A DNA stretch of 64,000 nucleotides from assembly GCF_000757485.1 (NCBI RefSeq), contig NZ_JPYO01000036.1, forward strand, positions 289,993 through 353,992. Reading direction: 5' to 3'. The stretch comes from Achromobacter sp. RTa (GTDB lineage: Bacteria; Pseudomonadota; Gammaproteobacteria; Burkholderiales; Burkholderiaceae_B). Numbering within the stretch: the stretch's first letter is position 1; every line of letters starts with the position of its first letter. Positions 24,836-35,000 of this stretch are shown here, in pieces. The notes beneath the pieces are model-generated. The model was not told the origin of the DNA and ran no database searches. It worked only from the letters and a program-made list of their open reading frames with translations. The position numbers and the translations under genes were made by a program.

Positions 24836-25519
24836 CTAGGCGGCCGCCGCGCGGGCGTGGTGCTCCAGCTGCTCCTTCAGGCCGGGCTGCAGCTTGAGCT
24901 GGCGCGCCAGTTCGTCCAGGTAGGCGCGCTCCATGTAGCTTTCCTCGTCCACGACCAGCAGGCTGGCCAGATACATCTCGGCGGCCATTTCAGGCGTGCG
25001 CGCGGATTGGGCCACGGCGGCCGGGTCCAGCGGGCGCGACAGCTCGGTTTCGAGCCAGCTGCGGTCCTGGGCATCCGAGGACAGCTTGGCGAGCTCGGTT
25101 TCGAGCAGCGCGCGCTCTTCCGGGCCGATGTGGCCGTCGGCCTTGGCCGCGCCGATCATGGCGGTCAGCACGGCCGTGCTGTGCTGTTCGGCTTCCGGCG
25201 CGGGCAGGCGGTCCAGTGTCTGGGGCGGCGCGGCGGGGGCGCCGGCCTGGCTGCGCTGCCAGTCGCCGTAGGCACGGTATGCGAGCGCGCCCAGCGCGGC
25301 CATGCCGCCGTACATGGCGACCTTGCCGCCGATCTTGCGGGCCTTCTTGCTGCCCAGGAGCAGCCCCAGGGCGCCCGCGCCCAGCGCGCCGCCTCCCAGG
25401 CCGGCCAGGAAGGACGATGAGCCCTTGCCGCCCGTGGCGTTCTGCACGCGGTTGGTGGTGTCGGACAGCAGGCTTTGCCCGGACTGCAGCAATTGATCGA
25501 GGAGTTGTCTGGCGCTCAT
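24836..25519 (-). CDS. TerB-like/DUF533 (YebE-type) inner membrane-associated protein
   Basis: A 227-residue protein. The N-terminal ~95 residues contain a Gly/Ala/Leu-rich hydrophobic stretch (SSFLAGLGGGALGAGALGLLL) and a second weak membrane-like segment (KVAMYGGMAALGALAYRAYG). The C-terminal ~120 residues are helical with acidic loop KADGHIGPEERALLETEL, the DUF533/TerB signature. E. coli YebE is the known counterpart; its role is not established (envelope stress link). It is convergent with the Bug gene and divergent from the OsmC gene. Confidence 0.85.
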   Translation of the reverse strand: MSARQLLDQLLQSGQSLLSDTTNRVQNATGGKGSSSFLAGLGGGALGAGALGLLLGSKKARKIGGKVAMYGGMAALGALAYRAYGDWQRSQAGAPAAPPQTLDRLPAPEAEQHSTAVLTAMIGAAKADGHIGPEERALLETELAKLSSDAQDRSWLETELSRPLDPAAVAQSARTPEMAAEMYLASLLVVDEESYMERAYLDELARQLKLQPGLKEQLEHHARAAAA

Positions 25520-25705
25520 GCGGCCCCCTATAGGCGTTTCAGGTATTGCGGATAGGAATATCCGACCGCCTCCGGGCCAGGAAGTTCAGCTATCCGTCAG
25601 CCGCCGGGGGCCGGGGTGGGAGGCTTGCGCCGGCAGGTGCTACAACGTGGGCTGTGGCCGCGCTTGCGGCCGCCCCTCTGAGCCCGATCCAAGGAGATCC
25701 GATCC

Positions 25706-26104
25706 ATGAGCATCCGCGTGCGCCAGAATGCGCCCAACATCCTGCAGTTCACCGCCACGGCCGAAGGCCATGAGCTTCCCCTGGCGATGCCGCAGCCGCA
25801 GGGCGAAGGCCCCGATCCGCATGATTACTTCGATACCGCGCTGGGCGGGTGCAAGGCGTTGACCCTGATGGTCTATGCGCAGCGCAAGAGCCTGCCGCTG
25901 GAGTCGGTGGGGGTTGAGGTGGTGCGCGATGCGAGCGAAGAGCGCAAGGGCGTCTACCGGCTGACGGCCAAGCTGACGCTGCATGGCGAACTGTCCGATG
26001 CGCAGATCGACGAACTGCTGGCGGTGGCGGAGAAATGCCCGGTCCACAAACTGATGACCGCGGTGGACGTGCAGGTGTCCACCCTGGTGGTGCGTCCGGC
26101 CTGA
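25706..26104 (+). CDS. OsmC-family peroxide/thiol protein
   Basis: A 132-residue OsmC/Ohr superfamily protein. The first redox cysteine lies in DTALGGCKALTLMVYAQRK and the second in AEKCPVHKLM, both present, as expected for thiol-dependent peroxidases. An AGGAG ribosome site precedes ATG 25706. The 186-bp gap upstream, shared with the divergent DUF533 gene, holds no other feature I can support. Closer to the YhfA-type OsmC branch than to Ohr. Confidence 0.88.
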   Translation: MSIRVRQNAPNILQFTATAEGHELPLAMPQPQGEGPDPHDYFDTALGGCKALTLMVYAQRKSLPLESVGVEVVRDASEERKGVYRLTAKLTLHGELSDAQIDELLAVAEKCPVHKLMTAVDVQVSTLVVRPA

Positions 26105-26150
26105 GCGGGCGGACGCGGCGGGCGGGCGCTGCGCGCCGCCCGCCGGGGAA

Positions 26151-26936
26151 TCAGTCTTCCATGCCGGGGACGACGGTGGAGAAACCGGCGTCCACGTGGG
26201 TGATTTCGCCGGTTACGCCGGCGGCCAGGTCCGACAGCATGAAGGCGGCGACGTTGCCGACGTCTTCGATGGTGACATTGCGGCGCAGGGGAGCCTGGGC
26301 TTCGACGAACTTCAGAATGGCCGAGAAATCCTTGATGCCGCTGGCGGCCAGCGTCTTGATGGGGCCGGCCGAAATGCCATTGGCGCGGATGCCGCGCGGG
26401 CCCAGCGCGGTGGCCAGATAACGCACGCTGGCTTCCAGGGAGGCCTTGGCCAGGCCCATCGTGTTGTAGTTCGGAACCACGCGTTCGGCGCCCAGATAGG
26501 TCAGCGTCAGGACGGAGCCGTTGCGGCCCTCCATCAGCGGCAGCGCGGCCTTGGCCATGGCGGGGAAGCTGTAGGCCGAGATGTCGTGCGCGATGCGGAA
26601 GGCCTCGCGCGACAGGCCGTCCAGGAAGTTGCCGGCGATGGCTTCGCGCGGGGCGAACCCGATGGAGTGCACCAGGCCGTCCAGGCCGTCCCAGTGCTTG
26701 CCGAGTTCGGCGAAGGCCTCTTCGATCTGGCTGTCCTCGGCCACGTCGCAGGGCAGCACGATCTTGCTGCCGAATTCGGCGGCGAATTCACCCACGCGGT
26801 CCTTGAAACGGTCGCCCACATAGGTGAACGCCAGTTCGGCGCCTTGCTGGTGACAGGCGCGCGCGATGCCGTAGGCGATGGATCGGTTGGAAAGCACCCC
26901 GGTGACCAGGATGCGCTTGCCGGCGAGAAAGCCCAT
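26151..26936 (-). CDS. fabI: Enoyl-[acyl-carrier-protein] reductase (NADH)
   Basis: A 261-residue short-chain reductase that performs the last step of each fatty-acid elongation cycle. The catalytic pair is Tyr147 and the Y-x6-K motif at Tyr157-Lys164 (NYNTMGLAK). The N-terminal NADH site [15 protein letters not shown] is typical FabI. This is the triclosan-sensitive class by sequence type. It reads leftward as a single gene; a 205-bp gap with a terminator separates it from mltD upstream. Confidence 0.97.
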   Translation of the reverse strand: MGFLAGKRILVTGVLSNRSIAYGIARACHQQGAELAFTYVGDRFKDRVGEFAAEFGSKIVLPCDVAEDSQIEEAFAELGKHWDGLDGLVHSIGFAPREAIAGNFLDGLSREAFRIAHDISAYSFPAMAKAALPLMEGRNGSVLTLTYLGAERVVPNYNTMGLAKASLEASVRYLATALGPRGIRANGISAGPIKTLAASGIKDFSAILKFVEAQAPLRRNVTIEDVGNVAAFMLSDLAAGVTGEITHVDAGFSTVVPGMED

Positions 26937-27091
26937 ATATCTATCCTTTGATTTTTTTCCCTTCTGGAATCCGCCTATTTTAAGGAGTTTGGCGGCCCAG
27001 CGACATGAAAAATGGCCTCCCGCGCCGTGCCCGCGCTGCGGGCCGGTTCCCCGAAAGGGGAGCTTTCATCCTGGGGAGGCCCAGCGAAGAA

Positions 27092-27125
27092 AAGAGGGCG
27101 CGCCCGTTTCGGGGCGCGCCCTCTT
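27092..27125 (-). terminator. Rho-independent terminator after mltD
   Basis: A perfect 14-bp stem (27092-27105 with 27112-27125) around a 6-base loop. Read on the minus strand it directly follows the mltD stop and continues into a TTTTCTT tract. It ends the gloB-mltD transcript. Confidence 0.9.
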
Positions 27126-27141
27126 GCGGTTGAATGCGCGA

Positions 27142-28557
27142 TCAGCCGCGCGCGTTGGTGCCCGGCACGCGCAGCGGGGTGCCGATCTTCAGGGCGCTGC
27201 CCTTGATGTTGTTCAGCGCGCGCAGGGCATCGACCGAGGTGCCGTATTGCTTGGCCAGCGAGAACAGCGTGTCGCCCTGGCGGACCTTGTGAGTGCGGAC
27301 GTTCGGGCGGGCGCTGGCGGAGCGGGCGGCCGGAACCTGCGAGCGGCTGCGGGCCGCGGGCGCCTTGTCGCTGGAAGGCGCCGAGTCCAGGGCGCCCACC
27401 GGAGGCGCCAGCGAGGCCAGTTGCACACCGCCCGTGCCGGAATCGCCCGGCACCAGCAGGGATTGGCCGGACGCGGACTTCTGGCGCGAGCCGATGTCGT
27501 TGGTCTGGCGCAGCGTGGCTTCGCTGATGCCGAAACGCTTGGCGATCGATGCGTAGGATTCGCCGCGGCGCGTATGGTAGATCTTCCAGGCGCTGAGGTC
27601 GCCCTTGTAGTTGGTCAGGTTGGCGTTGAAGATCTCGACGCGGTCGGCGGGCAGCAGCAGGGTGGGGCCGTGGTCGCCTCGGATGACCGGGCGGTTGAAC
27701 GAGGGATTCAGCGCCTTGAATTCGTCCAGCGGCATTTCGGCCAGCTTGGCGGCGATTTCCAGATCGATGTCGCTGTTCTTCTGCACCGTCACGAAGTAGG
27801 GCGTATTGCCTACCGGGGGCAAGGCCACCGCATAGCGCTGCGGGTCGGCGATGATGTTCTTGATGGCCTGCAGCTTGGGCACGTAGTTGCGGGTTTCATC
27901 CGGCATGTTCAGGGACAGGTAGTCCGTGCCCTGGCCGGCGGCCTCGTTCTTGGCCATGGCGCGCTGCACCGAGCCTTCGCCCCAGTTGTACGAAGCCAGC
28001 GCCAGATACCAGTCGCCCTGCATTTCGAACAGCTTTTCCAGGTAGTCCAGCGCCGCGTTGGTCGAGGCGATGGGATCGCGGCGCTCATCGCGCCACCAGT
28101 CCTGCTTCAGGTTGAAGTGCTGGCCGGTGGCCGGCACGAACTGCCACAGTCCGGAAGCCTGCGCGCGCGAAAGGGCCGTGGGGTTGTAGGCGCTTTCGAC
28201 GAAGGGCAGCAGCGCCAGTTCGGTCGGCAGGCCGCGGCGGTTGATCTCGTCGACGATGAAATACAGGTACTTGCCGGCCCGTTCCGCCATCCGCTGCACC
28301 GATTCGGGGTGGGACGCGTAATAGTCGGTCCACTGCTGCGAGAGTTCGGTGTTCAGGTTGGGAATGGCGAAACCGCGGCGGATGCGGTCCCAGGCGTCCG
28401 CGGGCGGATTGGTGAGGTCCACCGTCCGGGAGGTGTCGCGGGCGATGTAGCGCCCTTGTGAATTGGTGGTGAGGTTCTTGCTGTCCGGGGATTTGGTTCC
28501 TGCGCAACCGGCGAGGACTGCCAGCATGAGCGGCAGAAGGAGTCGGGATAGATTCAT
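27142..28557 (-). CDS. mltD: Membrane-bound lytic transglycosylase D with LysM domains
   Basis: A 471-residue lipoprotein; lipobox LAGC with Cys18. The lytic transglycosylase (SLT) domain spans about 85-235, catalytic Glu121 in FVESAYNPTALSRAQASGLW. Two LysM peptidoglycan-binding modules follow, near 345-390 (KIYHTRRGESYASIAKRFG) and at the C-terminus (HKVRQGDTLFSLAKQYG), joined by a Pro/Ala/Ser linker. It cleaves glycan strands to make 1,6-anhydro ends. I start at ATG 28557; the upstream 15 codons lack a signal start. Seven bases separate it from gloB, and the pair has a strong terminator downstream. Confidence 0.95.
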   Translation of the reverse strand: MNLSRLLLPLMLAVLAGCAGTKSPDSKNLTTNSQGRYIARDTSRTVDLTNPPADAWDRIRRGFAIPNLNTELSQQWTDYYASHPESVQRMAERAGKYLYFIVDEINRRGLPTELALLPFVESAYNPTALSRAQASGLWQFVPATGQHFNLKQDWWRDERRDPIASTNAALDYLEKLFEMQGDWYLALASYNWGEGSVQRAMAKNEAAGQGTDYLSLNMPDETRNYVPKLQAIKNIIADPQRYAVALPPVGNTPYFVTVQKNSDIDLEIAAKLAEMPLDEFKALNPSFNRPVIRGDHGPTLLLPADRVEIFNANLTNYKGDLSAWKIYHTRRGESYASIAKRFGISEATLRQTNDIGSRQKSASGQSLLVPGDSGTGGVQLASLAPPVGALDSAPSSDKAPAARSRSQVPAARSASARPNVRTHKVRQGDTLFSLAKQYGTSVDALRALNNIKGSALKIGTPLRVPGTNARG

Positions 28558-28564
28558 CGGGCTG

Positions 28565-29386
28565 TCACTTGAATTCGTTCTTCCATTCACGAAGGGAGGC
28601 AAAAACCTCTACCGGCGTAGCGTGGGTGTGGCCCGCCCAGCGTTCTGCCGCTTGGGCGACCTCATTTTGTTGCGTGCGCAAAAACGGATTGGTCGCGCGT
28701 TCCTGACCGATGGTCGACGGAAGCGTGGGGAGACCTTCTGCTCGTAATTGCCGGGCCCGCTGATGCCATTGCTGCAGGTTGCGGTTGGCCGGTTCGACTG
28801 CCGACGCCCAGCGCAAGTTCGCTAGAGTGTACTCGTGCGCGCAAAAAACCTGTGTATCTGGCGGTAAAACAGAAAATTTTTCCAAGGAATCAAGCATTTG
28901 CGCGGGAGTGCCCTCGAAAAGCCGCCCGCAGCCTCCCGCAAACAGGGTGTCGCCGCAGAATAGAACGGGTTCCACGCCGGCCGCCCGGCCGGTGTAGGCG
29001 ATGTGGCCGGCGGTGTGGCCGGGCACGTCCAGCACGTTCAGATCCAGGTCCAGTTCCGGTATTTCCACCCGGTCGCCTTGCGCCAGCGGCACGTCGCAGC
29101 GCGGCAGGCGTTCCCGCGCCGGCCCGTATACGGTGATGCCCTCGATGCGGGACAATTCTGAAACACCGCCGACGTGGTCGCCATGATGGTGCGTGAGTAG
29201 AATGGCGCGCAGTCTCAGGCCTTCCTGCTCCAGCAGTCTCAGGACTGGGCCGGCCTCGCCGGGATCGACCACGGCGGCCAGGCCGTCGCGGACGATCGCC
29301 CAGATGTAGTTGTCGGTGAAGGCGGGTAGCGGCAAGACCGCGGCGTTGCGCTCGCGGCCGCCTGAAGGGGCGGTCAAGGCTTGCAT
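28565..29386 (-). CDS. gloB: Hydroxyacylglutathione hydrolase (glyoxalase II)
   Basis: A 273-residue metallo-beta-lactamase-fold enzyme that hydrolyses S-lactoylglutathione in methylglyoxal detoxification. The metal site THHHGDH is at 65-71. Other ligands are in VPGHTAGH and FCGDTLFAGGCGR, with CAHEYTLANLRWA and the C-terminal NPFLR of the glyoxalase II family. It heads the gloB-mltD pair. Its start is only 20 bp from the divergent methyltransferase start, so promoters must overlap coding sequence. The gloB/methyltransferase/rnhA arrangement is widespread. Confidence 0.95.
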   Translation of the reverse strand: MQALTAPSGGRERNAAVLPLPAFTDNYIWAIVRDGLAAVVDPGEAGPVLRLLEQEGLRLRAILLTHHHGDHVGGVSELSRIEGITVYGPARERLPRCDVPLAQGDRVEIPELDLDLNVLDVPGHTAGHIAYTGRAAGVEPVLFCGDTLFAGGCGRLFEGTPAQMLDSLEKFSVLPPDTQVFCAHEYTLANLRWASAVEPANRNLQQWHQRARQLRAEGLPTLPSTIGQERATNPFLRTQQNEVAQAAERWAGHTHATPVEVFASLREWKNEFK

Positions 29387-29406
29387 GGGATTCGAAGGAA
29401 TATAAC

Positions 29407-30186
29407 GTGGCAGAAGATACTCCGCCGATTGTAGAACTGGCCGAATGGTTCCAGACGCCGCCGGGACAATACGTCCTGGCCTGGGAGCGGGCGCAGTTCG
29501 ACGCGGCTGTCGCGGACGTGTTTGGATATTACGCCTGGCAGGTCGGTCTGGCCGACATGAACCTGCTGCGCGCCAACCGCATGCCCTTCAAGGGATACGT
29601 GGGCACGGAGGCGCCGTCAGAGGAGGGCGCGGCCGGCTGGCATTCCCGGGTGGTGCTTGCGCAGCCGGAGGCCTTGCCGTTCGAATCCCAGAGCGTGGAC
29701 CTGCTGATCCTGCCGCATGCCTTTGAATGCACGCAGGAGCCCCACAACGTGCTGCGCGAGGTCGAGCGCGTGCTGGTCCCGGAAGGGCGGGTCGTGATCT
29801 CGGGATTCAATCCCTGGAGCATGTGGGGCGCGCGCACGCGCATGCCCGGCATGGAGCCCTGGCTGCCCCAGCCTCCGTCGTCCCAGGTATCGCTGCCCCG
29901 CCTGAAAGACTGGTTCAAGCTTCTTTCGCTGGAAGTGGAAGAGAGCCATTTCGGCTGCTATGCGCCGGCCTGCCGCAGTGAAAAATGGCTGCAGCGCTGG
30001 ACCTTCCTGGAGTCGGCAGGGGCCCGCTGGTGGAGCGTGGGCGGCGCCGTTTATCTGGTGTCGGCCGTCAAGCGCGTGGCCGGCATGCGTATCATTGGCC
30101 CCGCCTGGAAGACCAAGCCCAAGCGCGCGCGGGCGGCGTCGGTGGTGGTCAACCGCCAGGCGGACAACGGCTTCGACCGCTCCTGA
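29407..30186 (+). CDS. SAM-dependent methyltransferase (class I, type 11)
   Basis: A 259-residue protein starting at GTG 29407 with an AAGGA ribosome site 8 bp upstream. The recognizable Methyltransf_11 part includes [40 protein letters not shown] and a C-terminal basic tail. The glycine-rich SAM loop is degenerate, as usual in the YafS-like family found between gloB and rnhA. Substrate unknown. It is 50 bp ahead of rnhA and likely co-transcribed. Confidence 0.85.
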   Translation: MAEDTPPIVELAEWFQTPPGQYVLAWERAQFDAAVADVFGYYAWQVGLADMNLLRANRMPFKGYVGTEAPSEEGAAGWHSRVVLAQPEALPFESQSVDLLILPHAFECTQEPHNVLREVERVLVPEGRVVISGFNPWSMWGARTRMPGMEPWLPQPPSSQVSLPRLKDWFKLLSLEVEESHFGCYAPACRSEKWLQRWTFLESAGARWWSVGGAVYLVSAVKRVAGMRIIGPAWKTKPKRARAASVVVNRQADNGFDRS

Positions 30187-30236
30187 GCGGCCGGCCGGCA
30201 CGGATTCAGCACGAACAAGGAAAACCAGGCAGCACG

Positions 30237-30698
30237 ATGCAGGACAGCAAAGCGAACGAGCAGAAAGTGGAAATGTGGACGGACGGCGCCTGCAAGGGCA
30301 ACCCGGGCCCGGGCGGCTGGGGCGTGCTGATGCGCGCCGGCAGCCACGAGAAGACGCTGCATGGGGGCGAACTCCAGACCACCAACAACCGCATGGAGCT
30401 GCTGGCGGTCATCCAGGGCCTGCGGGCGCTCAAGCGCCCGTGCGCGGTCACCATCCATACGGATTCCCAGTACGTCATGAAGGGCATGACCGAATGGCTG
30501 GCCAACTGGAAGCGGCGCGGCTGGATGACGGCGGACAAGAAGCCCGTCAAGAACGCCGAGCTGTGGCAATTGCTGGACGAGCAGGTGGGCCGGCATACGG
30601 TGTCCTGGCGCTGGGTGCGCGGCCATGCCGGGGATCCGGGCAATGAACGGGCCGATCAACTGGCGAATATGGGCGTCGAGGTGGCCCGGCGCGGTTGA
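30237..30698 (+). CDS. rnhA: Ribonuclease HI
   Basis: A 153-residue RNase H1 that removes RNA from RNA-DNA hybrids. The four active-site acids are Asp16 ([16 protein letters not shown]), Glu54 ([10 protein letters not shown]), Asp76 (HTDSQYV) and Asp140 (NERADQLAN). The ATG 30237 follows a GGAAAACC ribosome-like site. In many proteobacteria dnaQ follows directly; here an efflux operon lies between. Confidence 0.97.
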   Translation: MQDSKANEQKVEMWTDGACKGNPGPGGWGVLMRAGSHEKTLHGGELQTTNNRMELLAVIQGLRALKRPCAVTIHTDSQYVMKGMTEWLANWKRRGWMTADKKPVKNAELWQLLDEQVGRHTVSWRWVRGHAGDPGNERADQLANMGVEVARRG

Positions 30699-30929
30699 CC
30701 CCGTCCCGGCTCGCCGGCGGCGCTGCCCCCCGCGGCCTCCCCGATTGGCAGGGAATCTGCGCCAGGCATTGGGATATACCCTCAAATCCGCCTTTCGGGG
30801 CGAATTTAGTTCTTTCATCCGGCTTCTGGATTGTTCCAGTATGTAAATTCGGGTGCTAAAGTCCCTACCCTCTTTCCCGTTCCTGCGGCCCCGGCTCGCG
30901 CCCGCGCCGCCATACCGCCACATTCGCGC

Positions 30930-32018
30930 ATGAAAAAAGCAGTACTGCTGGCCGCCGTAGCGGCAGGGTTGGCCGCGGGGGCCGCGCTCGGCGTTTTTAT
31001 GCCGCGCTGGCTCGCGTCCGGAACCGTCAGTCCACAGCCTGGCGCCGTCGAGGCTCCCCTGGTCACGCGCGTCGCGCCTGTCCGGGTCGAGGTGGCCGCC
31101 GTCCAGGAGATTCCCTTCGCGCGCGGCATCTCGGCCGTGGGCAGCCTGCGTTCCGACGAATCCGTCGTGCTGCGGCCGGAGGTCGCGGGCCGGATCCAGT
31201 CCATCGAGTTCAAGGAGGGCCAGCCGGTCAAGCGCGGCGAGGCCCTGATCCGGCTGGACGACTCCGTGCCCCGGGCCGAGCTGGCCCAGGCGCGGGCCAA
31301 CCTCACCCTGGCGCAGAGCCATTACCGGCGCTCCGTGGAGCTGCAGGGCAAGGGCTTCGTCAGCCAGCAGGCCCGTGACGAGGCCGCCAGCACGCTGAAG
31401 GTGCAGGAGGCCGCCGTGGCGCTGGCGCAGGCGCGGCTGGACAAAATGACGATCACGGCGCCGTTCGGCGGCATCGTGGGCCTGCGCAGCGTCTCCGTGG
31501 GCGACTACGTGAACCAGGGCCAGGATCTGGCCCCGCTGGAGGCGATCGACCCGCTCAAGGTGGATTTCCGCGTGCCGGAAATGTATTTGAGCAAGGTGGG
31601 CGTGGGCCAGCAGCTGACCGTGCGCCTGGACGCGCTGCCTGGCCAGGAGCGCCAGGGCATGGTCTATGCGGTCAGTCCGCTGGTCGACGCCGGGGGCCGT
31701 TCCATCCTGCTGCGCGCCACCGTCGCCAACAAGGATGCCGTGCTGCGCCCGGGCATGTTCGCCCGCGTGCAGTTGCTGTTCAGCCAGGACAAGGCGCTGG
31801 TCGCCCCGGAAGCCGCGCTGTCGCCTTCGGGAGAAACGCAGTACGTTTACCGGGTCAGGAACGGCGTGGCCGAGCGCCGCGAGATCACGATCGGCGAGCG
31901 CCGCGAGGGCCGCGTGGAAATCCTGACCGGCGTGGCCGCGGGCGATCAGCTGGTGGTGTCCGGCCTGCAGCGCGTGACGGACGGCGCGGCGGTGACCGTG
32001 CTTGCCAACGGCGCGTGA
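30930..32018 (+). CDS. RND efflux periplasmic adaptor (membrane fusion protein)
   Basis: A 362-residue HlyD/MexA-type adaptor. An N-terminal membrane anchor (residues 3-25), a lipoyl half-motif (GRIQSIEFKEGQPVKRGEALIRLD), a short helical hairpin (LAQARANLTLAQSHYRRSVEL), the second lipoyl half (TITAPFGGIVGLRSVSVGDYV) and beta-barrel domains are seen in order. It joins the pump below to an outer-membrane channel, which is not encoded here. The 231-bp gap upstream holds a weak inverted repeat CTGGA-N4-TCCAG at 30826-30839 and no gene. Confidence 0.93.
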   Translation: MKKAVLLAAVAAGLAAGAALGVFMPRWLASGTVSPQPGAVEAPLVTRVAPVRVEVAAVQEIPFARGISAVGSLRSDESVVLRPEVAGRIQSIEFKEGQPVKRGEALIRLDDSVPRAELAQARANLTLAQSHYRRSVELQGKGFVSQQARDEAASTLKVQEAAVALAQARLDKMTITAPFGGIVGLRSVSVGDYVNQGQDLAPLEAIDPLKVDFRVPEMYLSKVGVGQQLTVRLDALPGQERQGMVYAVSPLVDAGGRSILLRATVANKDAVLRPGMFARVQLLFSQDKALVAPEAALSPSGETQYVYRVRNGVAERREITIGERREGRVEILTGVAAGDQLVVSGLQRVTDGAAVTVLANGA

Positions 32019-32051
32019 CGCCGGCTCCTTTCCATTTTTGGCGATAGCGCA

Positions 32052-35000
32052 ATGCGTATTTCGGAAACCTGTATCAAGCGGCCGGTGTTTGCGTCGGTCC
32101 TGTCGCTGATCATTGTGCTGATCGGCCTGATTTCCTATTCGCGCCTGACCGTGCGCGAGTATCCGAAGATCGACGAGCCCATCGTCTCGGTGGACACCAC
32201 CTACAAGGGCGCCTCGCCCGAGGTGATCGAATCCCAGGTGACCAAGCCGCTGGAAGACCAGCTCGCCGGCATCGAGGGCGTGGACGTGATGACCTCGCGC
32301 AGCCGCTCCGAACGCAGCCTCATCAACATCAAGTTCAACCTGTCCCGCGATCCCGACGCGGCCGCGGCGGAAGTCCGCGACAAAGTGTCGCGCGCCCGGC
32401 GCTTCCTGCCGGACGAGATCGACGAACCCATCATCGGCAAGGTCGAGGCGGACTCCCAGCCCATCATCTATATCGCGGTGGAGGCCGGGTCGTATTCCGC
32501 CATCCAGACCTCCGATTACATCAACCGCTATATCAAGACCCGCCTGTCGGTGCTGCCGGGGGCGGCGGAAGTGCGCGTTTTCGGCGAGCGCCTGCCGTCC
32601 ATGCGCATCTACGTGGACCGCGACAAGCTGGCCGCCTACGGCCTGACCGTGCAGGACGTGGAGTCCGCGCTGCGCAGCCAGAACGTCGAGATCCCGGCGG
32701 GCCGCATCGAGTCCCGCGCGCGCGAGTTCTCGGTCGTGTCCTCGACCGACCTGCAGACGCCGGCCCAGTTCGAGGACGTGATCGTCGCCAACGTGAAAGG
32801 CTATCCCGTCCGCCTGCGCGACGTGTCCAAGGTGGAGATCGGGGCGGCAAACGACCGCATCCTGTCGCGCTTCAATGGCAAGCCCGCGATCAACATCGGC
32901 GTGACGCGGCAGTCCACCGCCAACCCCCTGGAACTGTCCAAGGCGGCGCGGGAGGAAGTGGCCCGGCTGAACGAGAACCTGCCGGCCGGCATGAAGCTGA
33001 ACATCGCCTACGACTCGTCGGTGTTCATCGAGCGCTCCATCGATTCCGTGTTCCACACCATCGGCGAAGCCATTGTGCTGGTGGTGCTGGTGATCTTCTT
33101 CTTCCTGCGCAACCTGCGCGCCAGCATCATTCCCATCGTCACCATTCCGGTATCGCTGGTGGGCGCTTGCGCGCTCATGTACCTGTTCGGCTTTTCGATC
33201 AACACGCTGACCCTGCTGGCCATGGTGCTGGCGATCGGCCTGGTGGTGGACGACGCCATCGTGGTGCTGGAGAACATCTTCCGGCACATCGAAGACGGCA
33301 TGCCCCGCAAGGAGGCCGCCTTGCGCGGATCGCGCGAGATCGGCTTCGCCGTGGTCGCGATGACGATGACGCTGGTCACCGTGTACGCGCCGCTGGCGTT
33401 CGCCACGGGCCGCACCGGCCGCCTGTTCATCGAATTCGCGCTGGCGCTGGCCGGCGCGGTGCTGGTGTCGGGCTTCGTGGCGCTGACGCTCACCCCCATG
33501 ATGTGTTCGGTGCTGCTGCGGCACCAGAGCAGCCATAGCCGCTGGTACAACCTGATCGAAGGCTGGCTGAACGCCCTGAGCAGCGGCTACCGGCGCGTGC
33601 TGGCGGCGTCCCTGCGCCACCGCTGGCTGGTGGTGGCGATCGGCCTGGCGGTCGCGGCCGGCAGCGGCGTGCTGTTCAAGGTGGTCAAGAGCGAACTGGC
33701 GCCCATCGAAGACCGGGGCGTGGTGTTCGGCATCGTCAGTTCGCCGGAAGGCGCCACGCTGAACTACACGCTCGAGAGCATGCTGGGCATCGAGAAGTTC
33801 TATGCCGACATCCCGGAAGCCAGCGGCAGCCAGGTGACGGTGGGCTTTCCCACCGTCACGGACGGCACCGCCATCCTGCGCTTGAAGCCCTGGGAGGAGC
33901 GCAGCCGCAAGCAGCAGACCATTACGGAGTTGCTGCAGCCGCAGTTCGCCTCGCTGCCGGGCGTGCGCGCCTTCCCGACCAACCCGCCGTCGCTGGGCCA
34001 GTCCGCCCGGTCCAAGCCGGTGCAGTTCATCATCATGAGCCAGGCCTCGTACGCGGAACTGGCGCGCCTGACCGATGTGTTCATGGCCGAGCTGCGCAAG
34101 TATCCCGGCCTGATCAACCTGGATACCGACCTGCGGCTGAACACGCCCGAACTGCGCGTGCGCGTGGACCGCGACAAGATGGCCGACGTGGGCGCCAACG
34201 TGGATACCGTCGGCCGCACGCTGGAATCCATGCTCGGCGGGCGGCAGGTTACGCGCTACAAAGACGAAGGCGAACAGTACGACGTGATCGTCCAGGTGAC
34301 GCCGCGCGACCGCGCCAATCCCACCGACATCTCGGGGATCTACGTACGCGCGCGCGACGGCAGCATGGTGCAGCTGGACAACCTGCTGGGCGTGCATGAA
34401 GGCGTGTCGCCGCAGTCGCTGAATCACTTCAACCGGCTGCGCGCCGTGAAGATCGACGGCGCCGTGGCGCCGGGCTACGCGCTGGGCGAGGTCCTGACGC
34501 ACATGCACCAGGTGGCGCGCGACGTGTTGCCCAACACCATCGTGACCGACCTGGACGGCCAGTCGCGCGAGTTCCGCGACTCGTCGGGCAGCATCTACCT
34601 GGTCTTCGCCATGGCGCTGGCCTTCATCTACCTGGTGCTGGCGGCGCAATTCGAGAGCTGGCGCAACCCGTTCATCATCATGCTGTCGGTGCCGCTGTCC
34701 ATGACCGGCGCGCTGCTGGCGCTGTGGTTGACCGGCGGCACCTTGTCCATCTACAGCCAGATCGGCCTGATCACGCTGGTGGGCCTGATCACCAAGCACG
34801 GCATTCTGATCGTGGAATTCACGAACCAGCTGCGCGACGAGGGCAAGGAGCTGTTCGATGCCGTCATCGAGGCCAGCGTGCTGCGCCTGCGCCCGATCTT
34901 GATGACGACGGGCGCCATGGTGCTGGGCACCGTGCCGCTGGCGCTGTCCTCGGGCGCGGGGGCGGAATCGCGCCAGCAGATCGGCTGGGTCCTGGTGGGC

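Noticed and set aside
30051..34799. A 1582-residue open frame on the minus strand
   Set aside because: It lies opposite the methyltransferase, rnhA and the RND genes, has His/Gln/Arg-rich shadow composition and no domain. High GC content removes stops from the opposite strand.
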